Shown here: positions 22,796-34,345 of the stretch, in pieces
Layout: every line of letters starts with the position of its first letter
Position numbering within the stretch: position 1 is the first letter of the stretch
Source: Urophycis tenuis
Lineage: Eukaryota; Chordata; Actinopteri; Gadiformes; Phycidae
DNA length: 64,000 nt
Reading direction: 5' to 3'
Assembly: GCA_036785325.1 (NCBI GenBank)
Contig: JAXIVH010000014.1
Coordinates: 310,001 to 374,000, forward strand
Notes under the pieces: model-generated
Told to the model about the DNA's origin: nothing
The model's database searches: none
Seen by the model: the letters and a program-made list of their open reading frames with translations, nothing else
Made by a program: the position numbers and the translations under genes

Positions 22796-22823
22796 GGTTT
22801 TTGTACGGCTTTCAATCACTGTG
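22796..22823 (-). other. V2 12-RSS
   Basis: Heptamer CACAGTG (22817-22823), 12-base spacer (one base different from V1) and nonamer ACAAAAACC (22796-22804). Confidence 0.93.
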
Positions 22824-23290
22824 TGAACACACCAACACTGTTAAGGTAGTGGTAACTCTGACAGTGATAAACTGCTGCATCTTCACGCTGGGCGCCGTTG
22901 ATGGTCAGAGAGAAGTCAGTGCTGCTTCCACTGCCACTAAACCGAGCTGGTGTTGAGGATTCACGTGTATTTGCAATTCTTATGATGAGCTTGGGGGATT
23001 CTCCAGGTTTGTGTTGGTACCAGTGCAAATAATAGCCGGAGGAATAATAAACTTCTGGGTTAGTTTTGCAGGTCAGAGTGACTGTGGATCCTGGAGTGAA
23101 AGACACTACTGGTGTCTGAGTCACAGTCACCTGACTGCTGGTTCCTATAGAAAACAAACAAAACATTGAGTTATCCAATAGAAAACACAAGCAGAAAAAA
23201 AGGGAGCTCCACATTTTGATTGAGTGGAATGAACCAACCTGTGAAGGATCCACAGACCACTGTCCAGAAAAGGAGGCTGAGGTGAATCAT
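22824..23290 (-). CDS. Light-chain V segment, family 1 (V2), kappa-type
   Basis: Leader exon 23239-23290 encodes MIHLSLLFWTVVCGSFTG and V exon 22824-23144 encodes the variable domain. Both Cys (VTLTCKTN; AVYHCQSYHY) and the Trp (WYQHKPGESPKLII) are present. CDR1 reads EVYYSSGYYLH, one residue shorter than V1. The framework from RESSTPARF to DAAVYHC is the same as V1. The frame is open to the RSS and splice sites are intact, so it looks functional. It is inverted relative to J2-C2. Confidence 0.93.
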
Positions 23291-23354
23291 GGTTGCCACG
23301 GTTTCTGGGGTGTTGAGTGACAGCTCAGAGTCCTGCAGTGTTGGACTCAGAGGA

Positions 23355-23398
23355 CTTTAAACCCTCTCAGAACCCCAGTTTCAGATGAGCATGCAAAG
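23355..23398 (-). promoter_or_regulatory. V2 promoter boxes
   Basis: Octamer-like ATGCAAAG (23391-23398, plus strand) and TATA-like CTTTAAAC (23355-23362) upstream of the V2 leader. Confidence 0.72.
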
Positions 23399-23958
23399 CT
23401 TCCTCTATATGGAAATGACCTGTTTCCACTCATCAGACTGGGGCTGACAGTGAATGCAGACATTCTGGAGGACCACTGCATCTCTTCTACATTCACACTT
23501 TTGGAATACAATTATTATCTTGATGAAAACTATTGGATTTGCAATATGCCACACACTTATTTCTGGTTAATTTGATTTTGGTTTGTATGAAATCCTTTCA
23601 TTTTTTTTTTTTTTTTGGTTTAAAAATAACACTCATTACATTGTAAGCAAAAACCTGAATAATAGATAATATCATTCTTATGTTTAAAATAGACAACAGT
23701 TTATTACATTCATGTTATCCTTTTAAATGTTTTCAGATGCACAATTTTGACTCTTGTTCAACAAGTTCACTGTTTGTTAGTAAACCTTAAATATTAATTC
23801 ATAATAAATGCAAAATCAATTCATTTTCTGAATCCATCTACTGGAAAAAAATATATAATATCGGTAACAGCTGAAGTGAATGAAATATTGACTAACACAT
23901 AGATTTAGTGAACAGCAAGTGTTTGTGTGTCAGTGAGATGTGTGTTTAATGTGTGGGA
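23399..23958. other. V2-J2 spacer, no gene seen
   Basis: AT-rich spacer similar to the spacers of clusters 3 and 4; no element recognised. Confidence 0.55.
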
Positions 23959-23997
23959 GGTTTTTGTACAGCCTCTTAATGAGTTTGTATCACTGTG
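23959..23997 (+). other. J2 23-RSS
   Basis: Nonamer GGTTTTTGT (23959-23967), 23-base spacer, heptamer CACTGTG (23991-23997). Confidence 0.93.
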
Positions 23998-24035
23998 GAA
24001 CACTTTTGGTGGAGGAACCAAACTCATTGTTGACT
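23998..24035 (+). CDS. Light-chain J segment J2
   Basis: Encodes NTFGGGTKLIVD, then donor GTAAGT. It starts with Asn where J1 and J4 have Trp. It splices in frame to C2. Confidence 0.92.
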
Positions 24036-24573
24036 GTAAGTACAAGGACGCTTTTCTTTACCTGACATATACCTGACTGCTTTTTAAGATATATTTAATG
24101 ATTGAAAGATGATTTATTTTTTTTATTTCCATTTCTGGTAGTTTTTTCTCTAGATAAGTTGAGATATCAGTGTAAACATATTGTTGGACAGAGTTCTGTA
24201 CTTTAAATTTAAGAAATGTCATTCATTACATATATGTTTTACTGCACAATGCGTTTTCCGAAAGACTTGATGCTTTCGCATACTTTATTTATAAAAAACA
24301 TATTTAAAATATATATCGTAAAATCGGCAAAACCTGTAAGTGTAATTTATGTTCAATGGAAAGTTAAAACATTGTGACAATTATTTTAAACATAATACAT
24401 TTCATTACTGCTGTTTTGAAATTTTATTCAAAAATGTTCTCCATTCTTCATGTCTGATTAGCCATGTGTGGTATGTTTGAAAGAAAGTGATAGAAACAGA
24501 ATAATTTAAACTAAAAACATATAGATAATGTTTTGTGAAAATAGGATAAGTGGTTAATGTAGTGATATATAAA

Positions 24574-24730
24574 GGCGGCAGTAGCTCAGTGGGTAGAGCG
24601 GGTGGACAGAGCAGGTCGTCCACTAACGGCGGTTCGATCCCCTTGATCCCCCTCCTCCTCCACATCTCTAACCCCACAAATGTACTGATTGTAAGTCGCT
24701 TTGGACAAAAGCGTCCGCTAAATGCCCCCA
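24574..24730 (+). mobile_element. tRNA-derived SINE in the J2-C2 intron
   Basis: The 5' part looks like a tRNA gene with A box TAGCTCAGTGGGTAGAGC and B box GGTTCGATCCC. The 3' part is the fish SINE/LINE tail GTCGCTTTGGACAAAAGCGT. It has no complete tRNA fold after the B box, so it is a SINE and not a tRNA gene. Copies at the same intron position occur in clusters 3 and 4 but not 1. Confidence 0.85.
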
Positions 24731-24872
24731 TTATATGAAACAAAATGGTGTCCCTCCTATGTGGTATCACCAACTGTTGGTGAACAGGAACCTGTCCCTT
24801 CCCTCTGTGCTCCTATGAGTGGTGGTGTTAACTGAGCCTGTTGTCCACTTGTCTCCTCTCTCTCTCTTCCAG

Positions 24873-25195
24873 TGGGAGTGGTGCAGCCCACGCTGAGCGT
24901 CCTCCCTCCTTCCAGAGTGGAGCTACAGCAGGGCAGTGCTACACTGCTGTGTATGGCCAGTGGGGGCTCCCCCTCAGACTGGAAGCTTGGCTGGAAGGTG
25001 GGGGGCAGCAGCAGGTCTTTGGGGGTGTCAGATAGCCTGGGGGTCCTGGGGAAAGATGGCCACTACAGCTGGAGCAGCAGCTTGACCCTCCCTGCAGACC
25101 AGTGGAGGAAGGCGGGCTCAGTGAGCTGTGAGGCCAGTAAGAACAGCCAGACGCCTGTCACTCAAACCCTGAATCCTGGCCAGTGTTCAGAGTAG
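24873..25195 (+). CDS. Immunoglobulin light-chain constant exon C2, kappa-type
   Basis: Same structure as C1: acceptor CTTCCAG, LGVVQPTLSVLPPSRVEL start, domain Cys pair (LLCMASGG; VSCEAS), terminal QCSE-stop. It differs from C1 at a few residues (GGSPSDW for GGFPSDW; LGVLG for LEVLG). The frame is open and in phase with J2. Poly(A) signal AATAAA is at 25381-25386. Confidence 0.95.
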
Positions 25196-25559
25196 AGAGG
25201 CTCCAGCATGGAAGTACTGTAGAATACAAATCTCCTGTGACACGTCTGCTTTATATCTCTCAGTCTAAGGTAGCACTGCAGCTTTTGATGATTTACATTC
25301 CTATAACATGTCTTTGAGCTGTTAGCATGATGCTTTCTGGTTTTTACCCCTTGCATGTGTTTGTCACCTGTCGAACATTTAATAAAGATGCAAAAAAGGA
25401 CTTCTTGTTTTTTTTTTTCAACAATTTGCAATGTTGTATCGTGTCTTTTCTAATGTATCCATCTTTAAAACAGAATTTAAAATCTATTGTATTCTATATT
25501 ATATAACAAGTATTACCCGCATTTTGAATGTTGGTAATAGCAAATTAGAAACATGTTAA

Positions 25560-25960
25560 AGTGCATCTCAAAAGACATTCAGTGTCTCTCACCAAGACAT
25601 AGGAACCCAAGCATGCTGAGTGGTGGAAACAGTAACATATTCATAATGTCTGTGTCTCTGAGTCAAAGACCAAACCGACATCGCTAAAAGATGTGTTTCA
25701 TGAAACGTATTGTGTGAGCAGTGAACCATAGCTATTCAAATGATGTCCAGTTATAGCTGATGTGCACCTGTGTCTCTTGAGTGACAGAAAGTCAGTGGAA
25801 ATGTAGGGCTAAGGTTCTCAGGAGAGTCTCTGGAGAGTACAGTGAAATCAGTATGTGTGCACGTCTACATAGCAGCTCAATGGGGTCCTCTTGTGTCAGA
25901 CCACATTCATTACAACAAAGACTGACTGAACTCAACTGTTCTCAGGTTGGATTTCATGTA
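25560..25960 (+). other. Conserved block downstream of C2
   Basis: Third copy of the block of about 400 bp following each C gene. Confidence 0.6.
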
Positions 25961-26026
25961 TAGCAGTATTGATAAGAGCAACAACAACATATCCATTCAC
26001 TGCTTTTTATCAGGGCTTAATGTGTG

Positions 26027-26860
26027 TTACAAGAAAAACATGAAATGAACAACAAGAAAGCAAGGAGTAAAAGTGAGGAAATAGCAAGGTCCAAAGGCCA
26101 GTAAGAGGGTCTTCAGGCAGCCTTTGAAGATGCCGATGGCTCCAGCGTTGAGGATCTCCACAGGGAGGGGGTTCCACAGAGTGGGGGCAGCCTCCCTAAA
26201 AGCTCGGTCCATAATATAAGTCCACAACCCGGAGTGGGGGGGAAGCAGTCCGCTGTCAGAGGAACGGAGGTTCCAGGAGGGGGTGTGGGTGCTGAGGAGC
26301 ACCGTGAGGGGCGAGGGCGTGGAGGGACCTGGAGGTGAGGGGGAGGAGTTTGTAGGTTCTACAGGACTTGACTGGGAGCCAGTGAAGGTGGATGAGAGTG
26401 GGGTGATGTGCTCCCAGGGTGAGGTGCAGGTGAGAACACTTGTAGCAGAGTGTTATACTGGAGCCTATCCAGGACTCTGTGGGGAGCCCTCAACAGGACT
26501 CCATTACAACAGTCCAGGCGGGAGGTGATGAAGGGATGAGGGTCTCCGCCACGGAGTCAGTGAGGGACGGCCGGACTCTGGAAATGTTTCTGAGGTGGTG
26601 AAATGTTGATTTGGTGATGGACTTGATGTGGGGCTCCAATGGTAGGGTTGAATCTAGGATCCCACCCATGTTGGGGACTTGAGAGAAGGGGCAGATGGAG
26701 CAGCCCTGGATGGACAGGACCAGATCCCTGACCTTCTGGAGCAGAGCCTTGGGGGCCTCAACCATGAGCTCTGTCTTCTGACTGTTGAGTTGGAGAACGT
26801 TGGCAGACATCCAGAGTGAATGGAGGGGGGATGATGTCATGTATTGTAGTTGAGCTTTCA
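26027..26860 (-). mobile_element. L2-type LINE 3' half
   Basis: Minus-strand frames at 26840-26490 (LQLNSQKTELMVEAPK, then KSTFHHLRNISRVRPSL) and 26302-26027 (DRAFREAAPTLWNPLP) encode the end of an L2-type RT protein. It is 5'-truncated and frameshifted. It matches the LINE split by the Penelope-like element at 1640-4800. Confidence 0.82.
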
Positions 26861-27160
26861 GTTGTATTCATTATTTTGATGTTTTCCTTGTGTGTAATAT
26901 ATTGTTGTATTTGTAGATAGTATGTTTGCATTAAGGTTATTATTGGGGACAAAATGTTTTGCTAGAGAAAGTAGTTTGTGGTAGTAGCTGAAATCAAATG
27001 TTTTGAAGTTTTTTGGAAGATGTGGCAGAAGTGGATGATTAGCCTTTAGAACCAACGTGAGACAGTGTTCAGTAGAACATTAAACAAAACACAGCAGGAT
27101 AAACACAGAATAGAGCTCAAACCAGCAGGGTGGACAACAGTGAAGTCATCAGAATACAGT
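26861..27160 (-). pseudogene. Second relic of a family-2 V gene
   Basis: Positions 27022-27160 match the family-2 leader intron and 26861-27000 match the V downstream repeats. The V exon is absent, as in the relic at 4801-5121. Its leader lies at about 31070. Confidence 0.68.
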
Positions 27161-27940
27161 GACGGGTCGTGCATTTCACACCTAGGCCTTCAGTGATGTC
27201 CTACTTAGTCCGACTTCAATAAATACCTCTCATGATACCAGCATGTATGACACCACGTGACCACGGCTGGAGAAATAGAATACAGAAACACACTTGCGCA
27301 CTACTGGGCATTGCATCACCTCAATTGTGTACAAAAGTGTTGGTGGCCTTGTGGCTTGCTGGCTTCCTCCCCTGCTGGTGGCTGGACTTCTCCCCCTCTA
27401 GTGATGTTAATCCCCTTTTTGCATGTGTGTGCTGTGTTATTTTCTTTAGTTTAAGTTTACTAATAATAATTAATTTGGAGTTTGTTTGGTTGGTTGCTTT
27501 GTTTGGTTTGCAATGTAAAGCATGTTTTTGTTATTCTACAGGGATTCATCACCCAGGAGGTAGGGCAATCGCCTGGGTAAGCTAAGGTAGCCTGACTCAG
27601 AAATGACCTTATATGTGAATTTGTGTGCCCATGTTCTTGCTTATTTCTTGTGTCTTTTATACTGAAGAAAATAAATGTATTTTATGTAGCCCATGGAATT
27701 AGATGCAACACTAGACACAATACTTTCGGGGATGTTGTAGCTTTAGTTGTATTGTTAACCACACTTCTAACAGGTAATGTTTCAGCTACCGAATCCTTTT
27801 AGAGAACAGTTTATGTGCCTTTACAGTTTATAGCAGCTTTGAGCACCAAATTGATTCAAAAGAAAAACAAAGAAAACAAAATACTGTAGTGAGCTACGAA
27901 TTCCAACCAGTCTCACCAAACCCACATGGAACTTCCTGGA
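27161..27940. repeat. Second copy of the unclassified repeat
   Basis: Left end and the 27330-27690 part match 5122-5300 and 6282-6624. The middle 980 bp of the first copy are missing. Positions 27690-27940 are AT-rich with no recognised gene. Confidence 0.5.
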
Positions 27941-28355
27941 GATAAGATAAGATAAGATAATATTCCTTTATTAATCCCCCTTAGGAGAAATTCACAGTGA
28001 CCAGCAGTACAGGGGATAGATGAGTGCAATAAGAACCTGAACTATAGTCAATAACAATAAATAGATCTACCTAGACAAGATTAGGTTAAAATAAGTTAAG
28101 TTAAATGTGAGCTCTTAAAGTCAGGTCGGTGAAGAAGTGAGAACCTGTATGCATACATAGTAAACATCATTGGTAGCTATCAGTAGTGCAAAAAGTAGTG
28201 CAAAAATAGGTGTGCAAATGTGCGGAATGTGCAAGATGCAAGATGTGCAAATTTTTACATGGTATTCCAGGTACAACATATGAATAGACCTAAAATAACA
28301 ACGGCTAGAAAATAGTCCAAGGTGTGTGGTGTGGTGTGTGTGTGTGGTGTTCAGT
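27941..28355 (-). mobile_element. LINE 3' UTR fragment with (GATAA)n end
   Basis: Begins with GATAA repeats and TTTATTAATCCCC, the same 3' end as the LINE at 48246-49010. Only UTR is present. Confidence 0.7.
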
Positions 28356-28363
28356 CCATTGTT

Positions 28364-28770
28364 CAGTAGGGTTGAGCACCGAAACTCGGTTCCAGTAGGG
28401 CACCGGTTCCGACATAAACGGTTGTAACGAGACCGAATAAGAACGCAAATTTCGGTGCGTCATTTCGGTTCCTGACTTTTTTTTTAACACCCCATGGGGC
28501 TGGGGGCGGCGTCAACCTGCGTGACGTCAGTGCCGCTACGCTGCACACTTCAGAACTGATAGCAGTGATAGGATCATTGAAGAAGATGCCGAATGCAAAA
28601 AGATCGAAGGTTTGGCTACATTTCACATCCAAGGATTCCGACTCTGCAACATGCAACAGGTGCAATAAAGCGATATCGTGCAAAGGAGGTAACACCTCAA
28701 ATTTAAGTAAACACCTAATGACTCACGGTGTTTATTTAAAAGCCGAGCAATGCACCGTGTTCGATAACTT
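28364..28770 (+). mobile_element. hAT element 5' end with BED zinc finger
   Basis: The left end CAGTAGGGTTGAGCACCGA is hAT-like. From 28587 an open frame encodes a BED-type zinc finger: VWLHFTSKDSDSATCNRC followed by NLSKHLMTH, giving the C-x2-C...H-x4-H pattern of hAT transposases. The frame ends where the element is cut off by the gypsy sequence, so only the N-terminal domain remains. Confidence 0.8.
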
Positions 28771-28796
28771 GCTGCATCCCGTAAGTTATCGAACAC
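28757..28796. repeat. Perfect 14-bp inverted repeat at the hAT/gypsy junction
   Basis: Arms 28757-28770 (GTGTTCGATAACTT) and 28783-28796 are exactly complementary around a 12-base loop. It looks like a fold-back formed when the two elements were joined. Confidence 0.85.
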
Positions 28797-30780
28797 AAGG
28801 AACGGGACAGGAGACAAGACAGCGTGTTCAGCGGCAACTCCGATTCACTTTACTCCTGCCGACCGAGAGGCAACACACACTCAACCTCCGCGGTAAAAAC
28901 CCCACTACGGCAACTCAGAGGGACACACCTCCTTTTTCACATAAACACAGAACAGTCTGTTACACACGTCCCCCCCTCTATAAGAAACGTCCACGTTTCT
29001 CCAAAAAAACAAACAAAAAACAGGGACAACACAAAACACAACCCGGAAAAAAACATGGGGAGAACAACCCCACAAATTCCTATTACCCGTAATCCCAACA
29101 GGATCATAATATAGTCAACACCTTGAGGCTATACACATAAAACCTAGCCTGAATACAAAATTGTTTTGTTTTGTTTTTAAACGAGCAAGGTTTCACTGCA
29201 TTGCCCAACCCAGAACACAGTAACTTCAAACATGACAAAGTCCTGCAAATGGGGCGGAGGGCGCACCACTCGCCCACTGCGAGACTGTCTGGACCTGAGC
29301 TCCGGCGAGTTCCCACACAGTCCATCGTCCAACTCACCAGCCTGAGGCTGATCCCTGCTTTGTGGGAGCTGTTCAACCTGCTGCAGACTTTGAGGGAAAT
29401 CTGGAGCCTAACATCCCAGAAGCAACAGGACTGGTGGTTGCTCGTACAGTGAACAGTGTGAGGAATGGTGTGACCTCAGCCCGCATCCTCAATCCCACAG
29501 GCGAGGGGGTTGAACTCAAGTGGGGACTACACCTGGGTGAGTTTTACCCAGTCGAAAAGACAGACATTTTAGTGCCACCTCGGGTGGTCGACGATCATCC
29601 AGCCGGCTGCTGCAGACCCTGTCTCCTTGGAGGAGTCTCCTGTTACGGCTGAGCAGAGGGCCAAGCTGGCTGATCTGCTGCAGAGTTTCACTGATGTTTT
29701 TAACCTGTGCAACAGAAACACAGGCAGGTGCACACTGATCAAACACCATATAAGGACTGGGGACCACCCCCCCTGTGAAGCAGCATGCTTATCGTGCATC
29801 ACCTGAGAAACGGACAGAGATTAAACGTCAGGTGGCTGAGCTACTGGCTGATGGAGTTGTGGAGGAGAGTTGTAGCCCCTGGGCAGCTCCAGTGGTGCTT
29901 GTGGGGAAGAAAGGGGGACAGTGGAGGTTCTGCATGGAATATCGTGGTCTGAATGCAGTGACGATCAAAGACCCACACCCCCTCCCGCGAGCGGATGATA
30001 GCTGGATGCTGATGCTCAGCCTGGTTCAGCAGGCTTGACTTTTCGAACGGCTACTGGCAGGTAGAAGTGGCTGAGGAGGATCGCCAGAAGACAGCTTTCA
30101 CGACCGGCCGGGGCCTGTATCAGTGGCGGGCTATGCCTATGGGTCTGACAAATTCTCCAGCCACGTTTCAACGCATGATGGAGCTCATTCTGAGGGGCCT
30201 GCCGTGACACATTTGTATGGTATATTTGGATGATATACTGGTCTACAGCCGTACATTCACAGACCATCTCCTTCATTTGGATGAAGTCCTTTCTAGGATC
30301 CAGCGGGCCTGAAGTTGAATCCCAGGAAATGCCACTTTGCCAGGGACCATGTGGTGTTCCTGGGCCACTTGGTCTCCAGGGATGGTCTCCAGCCAGACAC
30401 ACAGAACACTGAGAAGGTGAGAACTTGGCCAACCCCCCGCACCCCGTCGGAGGTCAGGGCCTTTGTGGCTCTATGCTCCTATTATAGGAGATTTGTGCGT
30501 GATTTCTCCCAACACGCTGCACCACTGAACCGGCTGGCAGGGTAGAATGTGCCCTTTGAGTGGTCAGCTGAGTGTGATGCGGCGTTCACCTCCCTCAAGC
30601 AAGTGCTCTCTGGTGGTTAAGCTACCTAACTTCACACTTCCTTTCAAGGTGTGTACACCGACGCCTCTAAAGACTCTGTTGGAGCAGTGCTGGCCCAGGA
30701 TTAAGAGGGTTGTGAGAAGGTGATTGCCTATGCCAGCCAGGCCCTCACACAAACACAGAACAGTCTGTTACAGTACTAAA
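28797..30780 (+). mobile_element. Ty3/gypsy retrotransposon, truncated and frameshifted
   Basis: Pol pieces occur in order: a protease-side region (29400-29650), RT start with AELLADGVVEESCSPWAAP and FCMEYRGLNAVTI (29830-29960), then after a frameshift YWQVEVAEEDRQKTAF, MPMGLTNSPATFQ and the catalytic YLDDILVYSR (30220-30250), GHLVSRDGL, and the start of RNase H (YTDASKDSVGAVLAQ). There are at least two stops (near 30206 and 30545) and two frameshifts. Integrase and both LTRs are missing. It is a dead copy. Confidence 0.88.
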
Positions 30781-31290
30781 TGCTGCCACCTGGTGACCAA
30801 AGTCCGTAATAGCAAGTAAGACTGTGGCGTCCGAATTACAATCTGCTTCAGTTTACTTGGATTTTAACAAAAGAAAACAACAAAGACTCAAAAGAAAACA
30901 AAAAGAACACATGCATTTACATTCAAAAACTTTGAGAGCTATACCAACCCTAAGTGGAAAATTACATCTAATACATTTACCACCCGGCTACATATATTTT
31001 GTATCCATTGAACCTTGCGTTTTTCCTTCATTCCTTGTTAGTTGTAAACCAAATTCGGCTATGTCACATTAGCAAGGCTGTGGACGACCTCATCCTGCTC
31101 TGGGTCTGTGTGTGTGGTGCCTGGCAGCTCGAATATTTAACTCTTGGTGCTCAGAAATAGTCCAAAGTAATGCAAAACAGCCAGCATGTGGGCGGCCGTG
31201 CACCTGCTTTGAGGGATATGAAAGTGAGAGAGGTAAGGTTGAGTGAGTGCATCACTTTGGGAGGAACATTCACATCTTATTATTATTATT
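30781..31290 (-). pseudogene. Family-2 V leader and promoter relic C with adjoining repeat
   Basis: Repeat sequence (30781-31065) is followed by a minus-strand leader start (ATG at 31091-31093) and the family-2 upstream region. It corresponds to relic B at 9661-9850. There is no V exon. Confidence 0.6.
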
Positions 31291-31730
31291 ATTATTATTA
31301 GGGACAGCCTGTGAAATAGGACGAAGGTCCCTTTTATTTTTGGTCCGTTTATTTTTATTATTATTATTATTAACGATAATAATAATAATAACTAGACAAT
31401 TTAATTCCACGCAAGGAATTACTTGTGCATAGGAATGCCCGTGATCATTGATTTGAAATCAGTTGAGTCTGTCAGAGCTGGAAAGCAATTAGCGGAGTTA
31501 GTTGTATGTAACATGAGGTAGTTGAGGTAGTATTTGGATATAACATGTGGTAGTTGAGGTAGTAGTTGTATATTTAATAATGTTGAAGAATATAATGCTG
31601 GTGCTTGGTTGAGGCCCCTGGTTAGAGCCAGCTCTGTGCTCAGTGTTCTGTGTCAGAGTCTCTTCCCCCTCAGCAGCTGCAGCAGGTTCCTGCTGTAACA
31701 GCTCAGTGTCTACGCAGTCTGACTGAGGGA

Positions 31731-31758
31731 GGTTTTTGTACGGCTCTCAATCACTGTG
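31731..31758 (-). other. V3 12-RSS
   Basis: Heptamer CACAGTG (31752-31758), 12-base spacer and nonamer ACAAAAACC (31731-31739), identical to V1. Confidence 0.93.
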
Positions 31759-32229
31759 TGAACACCCAGACACTGTTAGGGTAGTGGAGACTCTGACAGT
31801 GATAAACTGCTGCATCTTCACGCTGGGCGCCGTTGATGGTCAGAGAGAAGTCAGTGCTGCTTCCACTGCCACTAAACCGAGCTGGTGTTGAGGATTCACG
31901 TGTATTTGCAATTCTTATGATGAGCTTGGGGGCTTCTCCAGGCTTCTGTTGGTACCAGGAAAAATAATGACCATTACTATTCTTGTAAACCGCTGGGTTG
32001 GTTCTACAGGTCAGAGTGACTGTGGATCCTGGAGTAAAAGACACTACTGGTGTCTGAGTCACAGTCACCTGACTGCTGGTTCCTATAGAAAACAAACAAA
32101 ACATTGAGTTATCCAATAGAAAACACAAGCAGACAAAGAAGGGAGCTCCACATTTTGATTGAGTGGAATGAACCAACCTGTGAAGGATCCACAGACCACT
32201 GTCCAGAAAAGGAGGCTGAGGTGATTCAT
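31759..32229 (-). CDS. Light-chain V segment, family 1 (V3), kappa-type
   Basis: Leader exon 32178-32229 (MNHLSLLFWTVVCGSFTG) and V exon 31759-32082. All landmarks are present: VTLTCRTN, WYQQKPGEAPKLII, DAAVYHCQSLHYPN. CDR1 is AVYKNSNGHYFS. The framework is nearly identical to V1; differences cluster in CDR1 and CDR3. The frame is open to the RSS and the splice sites are intact. It is inverted relative to J3-C3. Confidence 0.93.
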
Positions 32230-32293
32230 GGTTGCCACGGTTTCTGGTGTGTTGAGTGACAGCTCAGAGTCCTGCAGTGTTGGACTCAGAGGA

Positions 32294-32337
32294 CTTTAAA
32301 CCCTCTCAGAACCCCAGTTTCAGCTGGGCATGCAAAG
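32294..32337 (-). promoter_or_regulatory. V3 promoter boxes
   Basis: Octamer-like ATGCAAAG (32330-32337, plus strand) and TATA-like CTTTAAAC (32294-32301). Confidence 0.72.
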
Positions 32338-32890
32338 CTTCCTCTATATGGAAATGACCTGTTTCCACTCATCAGACTGGGGCTGACAGTGAATGCAGAC
32401 ATTCTGGAGGACCACTGCATCTCTTCCACATTCACACTTTTGGAATACAATCATTATCTTGATGAAACTATTGGATTTGCAATATGTCACACATTTCTTT
32501 CTGGTTAATTTGATCTTGGTTTGTATGACATCATTTCATTTTCTAATTTGGTTTAAAAAATAACACTCATTACATTGTAACCAAAAAACATGAATAATAG
32601 ATATTAACATTAGTTAATAATATTAGTTAATTACATCCATGTTATGATGTTAAAGGTTTTCAGATGTAAAATTTGGAATCTTAATCAACAAGTTCACTGT
32701 TTGTCAGTAAGCCTTCAAAGATTATATAAAAATAAATGTAAAATCAATTAATTTTATTGATTCCATCTACAGGAAATAAATGTATAAATCATGATAACAA
32801 CAGCTAAGTGAATGAAATATTGACTAACTCATAGATTTAGTGAACAGCAAGTGTTTGTGTGTCAGTGAGATGTGTGTTTAATGTGTGGGA
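32338..32890. other. V3-J3 spacer, no gene seen
   Basis: AT-rich spacer similar to cluster 2 and 4 spacers. Confidence 0.55.
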
Positions 32891-32929
32891 GGTTTTTGTA
32901 CAGCCTCTTAATGAGTTTGTATCACTGTG
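32891..32929 (+). other. J3 23-RSS
   Basis: Nonamer GGTTTTTGT (32891-32899), 23-base spacer, heptamer CACTGTG (32923-32929). Confidence 0.93.
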
Positions 32930-32967
32930 GAACACTTTTGGTGGAGGAACCAAACTCATCGTTGACT
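32930..32967 (+). CDS. Light-chain J segment J3
   Basis: Encodes NTFGGGTKLIVD, same protein as J2, then GTAAGT. In phase with C3. Confidence 0.92.
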
Positions 32968-33508
32968 GTAAGTACAAGGACGCTTTTCTTTAGCTGACAT
33001 ATACCTGACTGCTTTTTGTAGATATATTTAATGATTGAAAGATGATTTATTTTTTTTGTTTCCATTTCTGGTAGTTTTTTCTCTAGATAAGTTGAGATCT
33101 CAGTGTAAACATATTGTTGGACAGAGTTCTGTACTTTAAATTTAAGAAATGTCATTCATTACATATATATGTTTTACTGCACAATGCGTTTTCCGAAAGA
33201 CTTAATGCTTTCGCATACTTTATTTATAAAAAACATATTTAAAATATATATCGTAAAATTGGCAAAAACCTGTAAGTGTAATTTATGTTCAATGGAAAGT
33301 TAAAACATTGTGACAATTATTTTAAACATAATACATTTCATTACTGCTGTTTTGAAATTTTATTCAAAAATGTTCTCTATTCTTCATGTCTGATTAGCCA
33401 TGTGTGGTATGTTTGAAAGAAAGTGATAGAAACAGAATAATTGAAACTAAAAACACATAGATAATGTTTTGTGAAAATAGGATAAGTGTTTAATGTAGTG
33501 ATATATAA

Positions 33509-33663
33509 GGGCGGCAGTAGCTCAGTGGGTAGAGCGGGTGGACAGAGCAGGTCGTCCACTAACGGCGGTTCGATCCCCTTGATCCCCCTCCTCCACATCT
33601 CTAACCCCACAAATGTACTGATTGTAAGTCGCTTTGGACAAAAGTGTCCGCTAAATGCCCCCA
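33509..33663 (+). mobile_element. tRNA-derived SINE in the J3-C3 intron
   Basis: Same SINE, same position and orientation as at 24574; A and B boxes are intact. Confidence 0.85.
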
Positions 33664-33805
33664 TTATATGAAACAAAATGGTGTCCCTCCTCTGTGATAT
33701 CACCAACTGTTGGTGAACAGGAACCTGTCCCTTCCCTCTGTGCTCCTATGAGTGGTGGTGTTAACTGAGCCTGTTGTCCACTTGTCTCCTCTCTCTCTCT
33801 TCCAG

Positions 33806-34128
33806 TGGGAGTGGTGCAGCCCACGCTGAGCGTCCTCCCTCCCTCCAGAGTGGAGCTGCAGCAGGCCAGTGCTACACTGCTGTGTATGGCCAGTGGGGGC
33901 TTCCCCTCAGACTGGAAGCTTGGCTGGAAGGTGGGGGGCAGCAGCAGGTCTTTGGGGGTGTCAGATAGCCTGGGGGTCCTGGGGAAAGATGGCCACTACA
34001 GTTGGAGCAGCAGCTTGACCCTCCCTGCAGACCAGTGGAGGAAGGCGGGCTCAGTGAGCTGTGAGGCCAGTAAGAACAGCCAGACGCCTGTCACTCAAAC
34101 CCTGAATCCTGGCCAGTGTTCAGAGTAG
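33806..34128 (+). CDS. Immunoglobulin light-chain constant exon C3, kappa-type
   Basis: Same frame and length as C1. It has LQQASATLL where the others have LQQGSATLL, and GGFPSDW like C1. Both domain Cys and terminal QCSE are kept. The frame is open. Poly(A) signal AATAAA is at 34314-34319. The 3' flank is interrupted 30 bp later by a Rex3-type element. Confidence 0.95.
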
Positions 34129-34345
34129 AGAGGCTCCAGCATGGAAGTACTGTAGAATACAAATCTCCTGTGACACGTCTGCTTTATATCTCTCAGTCTA
34201 AGTTAGCACTGCAGCTTTTGATAATTTACATTTCTATGACATGTCTTTGAGCTGTTAGCATGATTCTTTCTCATTTTTACCCCTTGCTTGTGTTTGTCAC
34301 CTGTTGAACATTTAATAAAGATGCAAAAAAGGACTTGTTGTATTA

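Noticed and set aside
24574..24645. tRNA gene in the J-C introns
   Set aside because: A and B boxes are present, but there is no matching acceptor stem after the B box and the sequence runs into a SINE/LINE tail. It is a SINE.
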